Source: Richelia intracellularis HH01
GTDB taxonomy: Bacteria > Cyanobacteriota > Cyanobacteriia > Cyanobacteriales > Nostocaceae
Direction of reading: 5' to 3'
Assembly: GCF_000350105.1 (NCBI RefSeq)
Contig: NZ_CAIY01000069.1
Span: forward strand, 1 to 64,000
Length of the DNA stretch: 64,000 nt
Part shown: piece by piece, positions 63,824 through 64,000 of the stretch
Layout: each line of letters starts with the position of its first letter
Position numbering within the stretch: position 1 is the stretch's first letter
The notes under the pieces: generated by a model
The model's database searches: none
What the model saw: the letters and a program-made list of their open reading frames with translations, nothing else
What the model was told of the DNA's origin: nothing
Made by a program: the position numbers and the translations under genes

Positions 63824-64000
63824 ATGAACATTCAAGTTTTCATTTTAAGAATAGAAAGATTGTCAGGAAAAATCAAGGCCTGCAACTGGCAATTTTCAAT
63901 TGTAGTTATTATATATCTATTAGTATTTCTAATTTTATTTGGATGTCAAAATCTAGGAACAAAAAATAATAATCAAGTTACTCATGTCACATTATGGCAG
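63824..64000 (+). CDS. Extracellular sugar-binding lipoprotein, 5' part only
   Basis: An open frame from ATG 63824 runs to the end of the window (59 codons, no stop). After a basic start (MNIQVFILRIERLSGKIKAC) comes a hydrophobic stretch ending in LILFGCQN, a plausible lipobox with Cys as the lipidated residue. The mature part then begins with a polar linker and THVTLWQ. The motif VTLWQ just after the lipobox is typical of family 1 sugar ABC transporter substrate-binding proteins. The identity rests on this short stretch only. Confidence 0.6.
   Translation, partial: MNIQVFILRIERLSGKIKACNWQFSIVVIIYLLVFLILFGCQNLGTKNNNQVTHVTLWQ

Overview
The window reads as a piece of a filamentous cyanobacterial (Nostocales-like) chromosome undergoing genome reduction. 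Form IB Rubisco with its chaperone RbcX, a high-light-inducible protein, a pheophorbide a oxygenase-like Rieske protein, Fut-type iron uptake and CIRCE-controlled groESL all point to a cyanobacterium. By my sum only about 54% of the 64 kb is intact coding sequence. The spacers are long and AT-rich, and several hold recognisable dead genes. This matches the style of diatom- or fern-associated heterocystous symbionts such as Richelia or 'Nostoc azollae'. That placement is an inference from gene content and layout, not a database result.

Layout. 1-6.3 kb: aspS and htpX on the minus strand between long spacers. 6.3-10.1 kb: a cation/proton antiporter with a C-terminal UspA-like domain, then a spacer holding a dead sensor histidine kinase with a 47-bp palindrome inside it. 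10.1-17.3 kb, minus strand: a PAO-like Rieske oxygenase, the iron ABC transporter futA-futB-futC (futB split by a frameshift in a T7 run), and panB. 20.0-22.3 kb: rbcL-rbcX-rbcS with a terminator, followed by two small dead reading frames. 24.8-29.6 kb, plus strand: a compact four-gene cluster (Rieske oxygenase, serine-palmitoyltransferase-like PLP enzyme, GNAT-like acyltransferase, SDR reductase) that resembles the bacterial ceramide pathway. 30.4-37.4 kb, minus strand: purF and purL, the latter carrying a 474-residue intein. 38-42 kb, minus strand: a small membrane protein, hli, groEL and groES behind a perfect CIRCE. 43-50.6 kb: a LuxR-type response regulator, a sigma-like factor, a VOC-like protein, a WD40 propeller and a secreted TPR protein. 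51-57.2 kb, minus strand: panD, ppa, a 60-residue membrane protein, a DUF362 protein and aspA. 58-64 kb, plus strand: pgsA, a lysophospholipid/diacylglycerol acyltransferase-like protein, a dead LD-carboxypeptidase gene, a family 4 glycosyltransferase and the start of a sugar-binding lipoprotein.

How the genes fit together: carbon fixation (rbcLXS), iron supply (futABC), purine synthesis (purF, purL), pantothenate/CoA (panB, panD), lipid synthesis (pgsA, the acyltransferase and the putative sphingolipid cluster) and protein quality control (groESL, htpX). Dead genes are regulatory (histidine kinase), cell-wall recycling (LD-carboxypeptidase) or unidentified. Most of their in-frame stops can be explained by C-to-T changes in CAA, CAG or CGA codons. 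Long near-perfect palindromes with very short loops are scattered through the spacers. No tRNA, rRNA, CRISPR array or transposase was recognised by eye.
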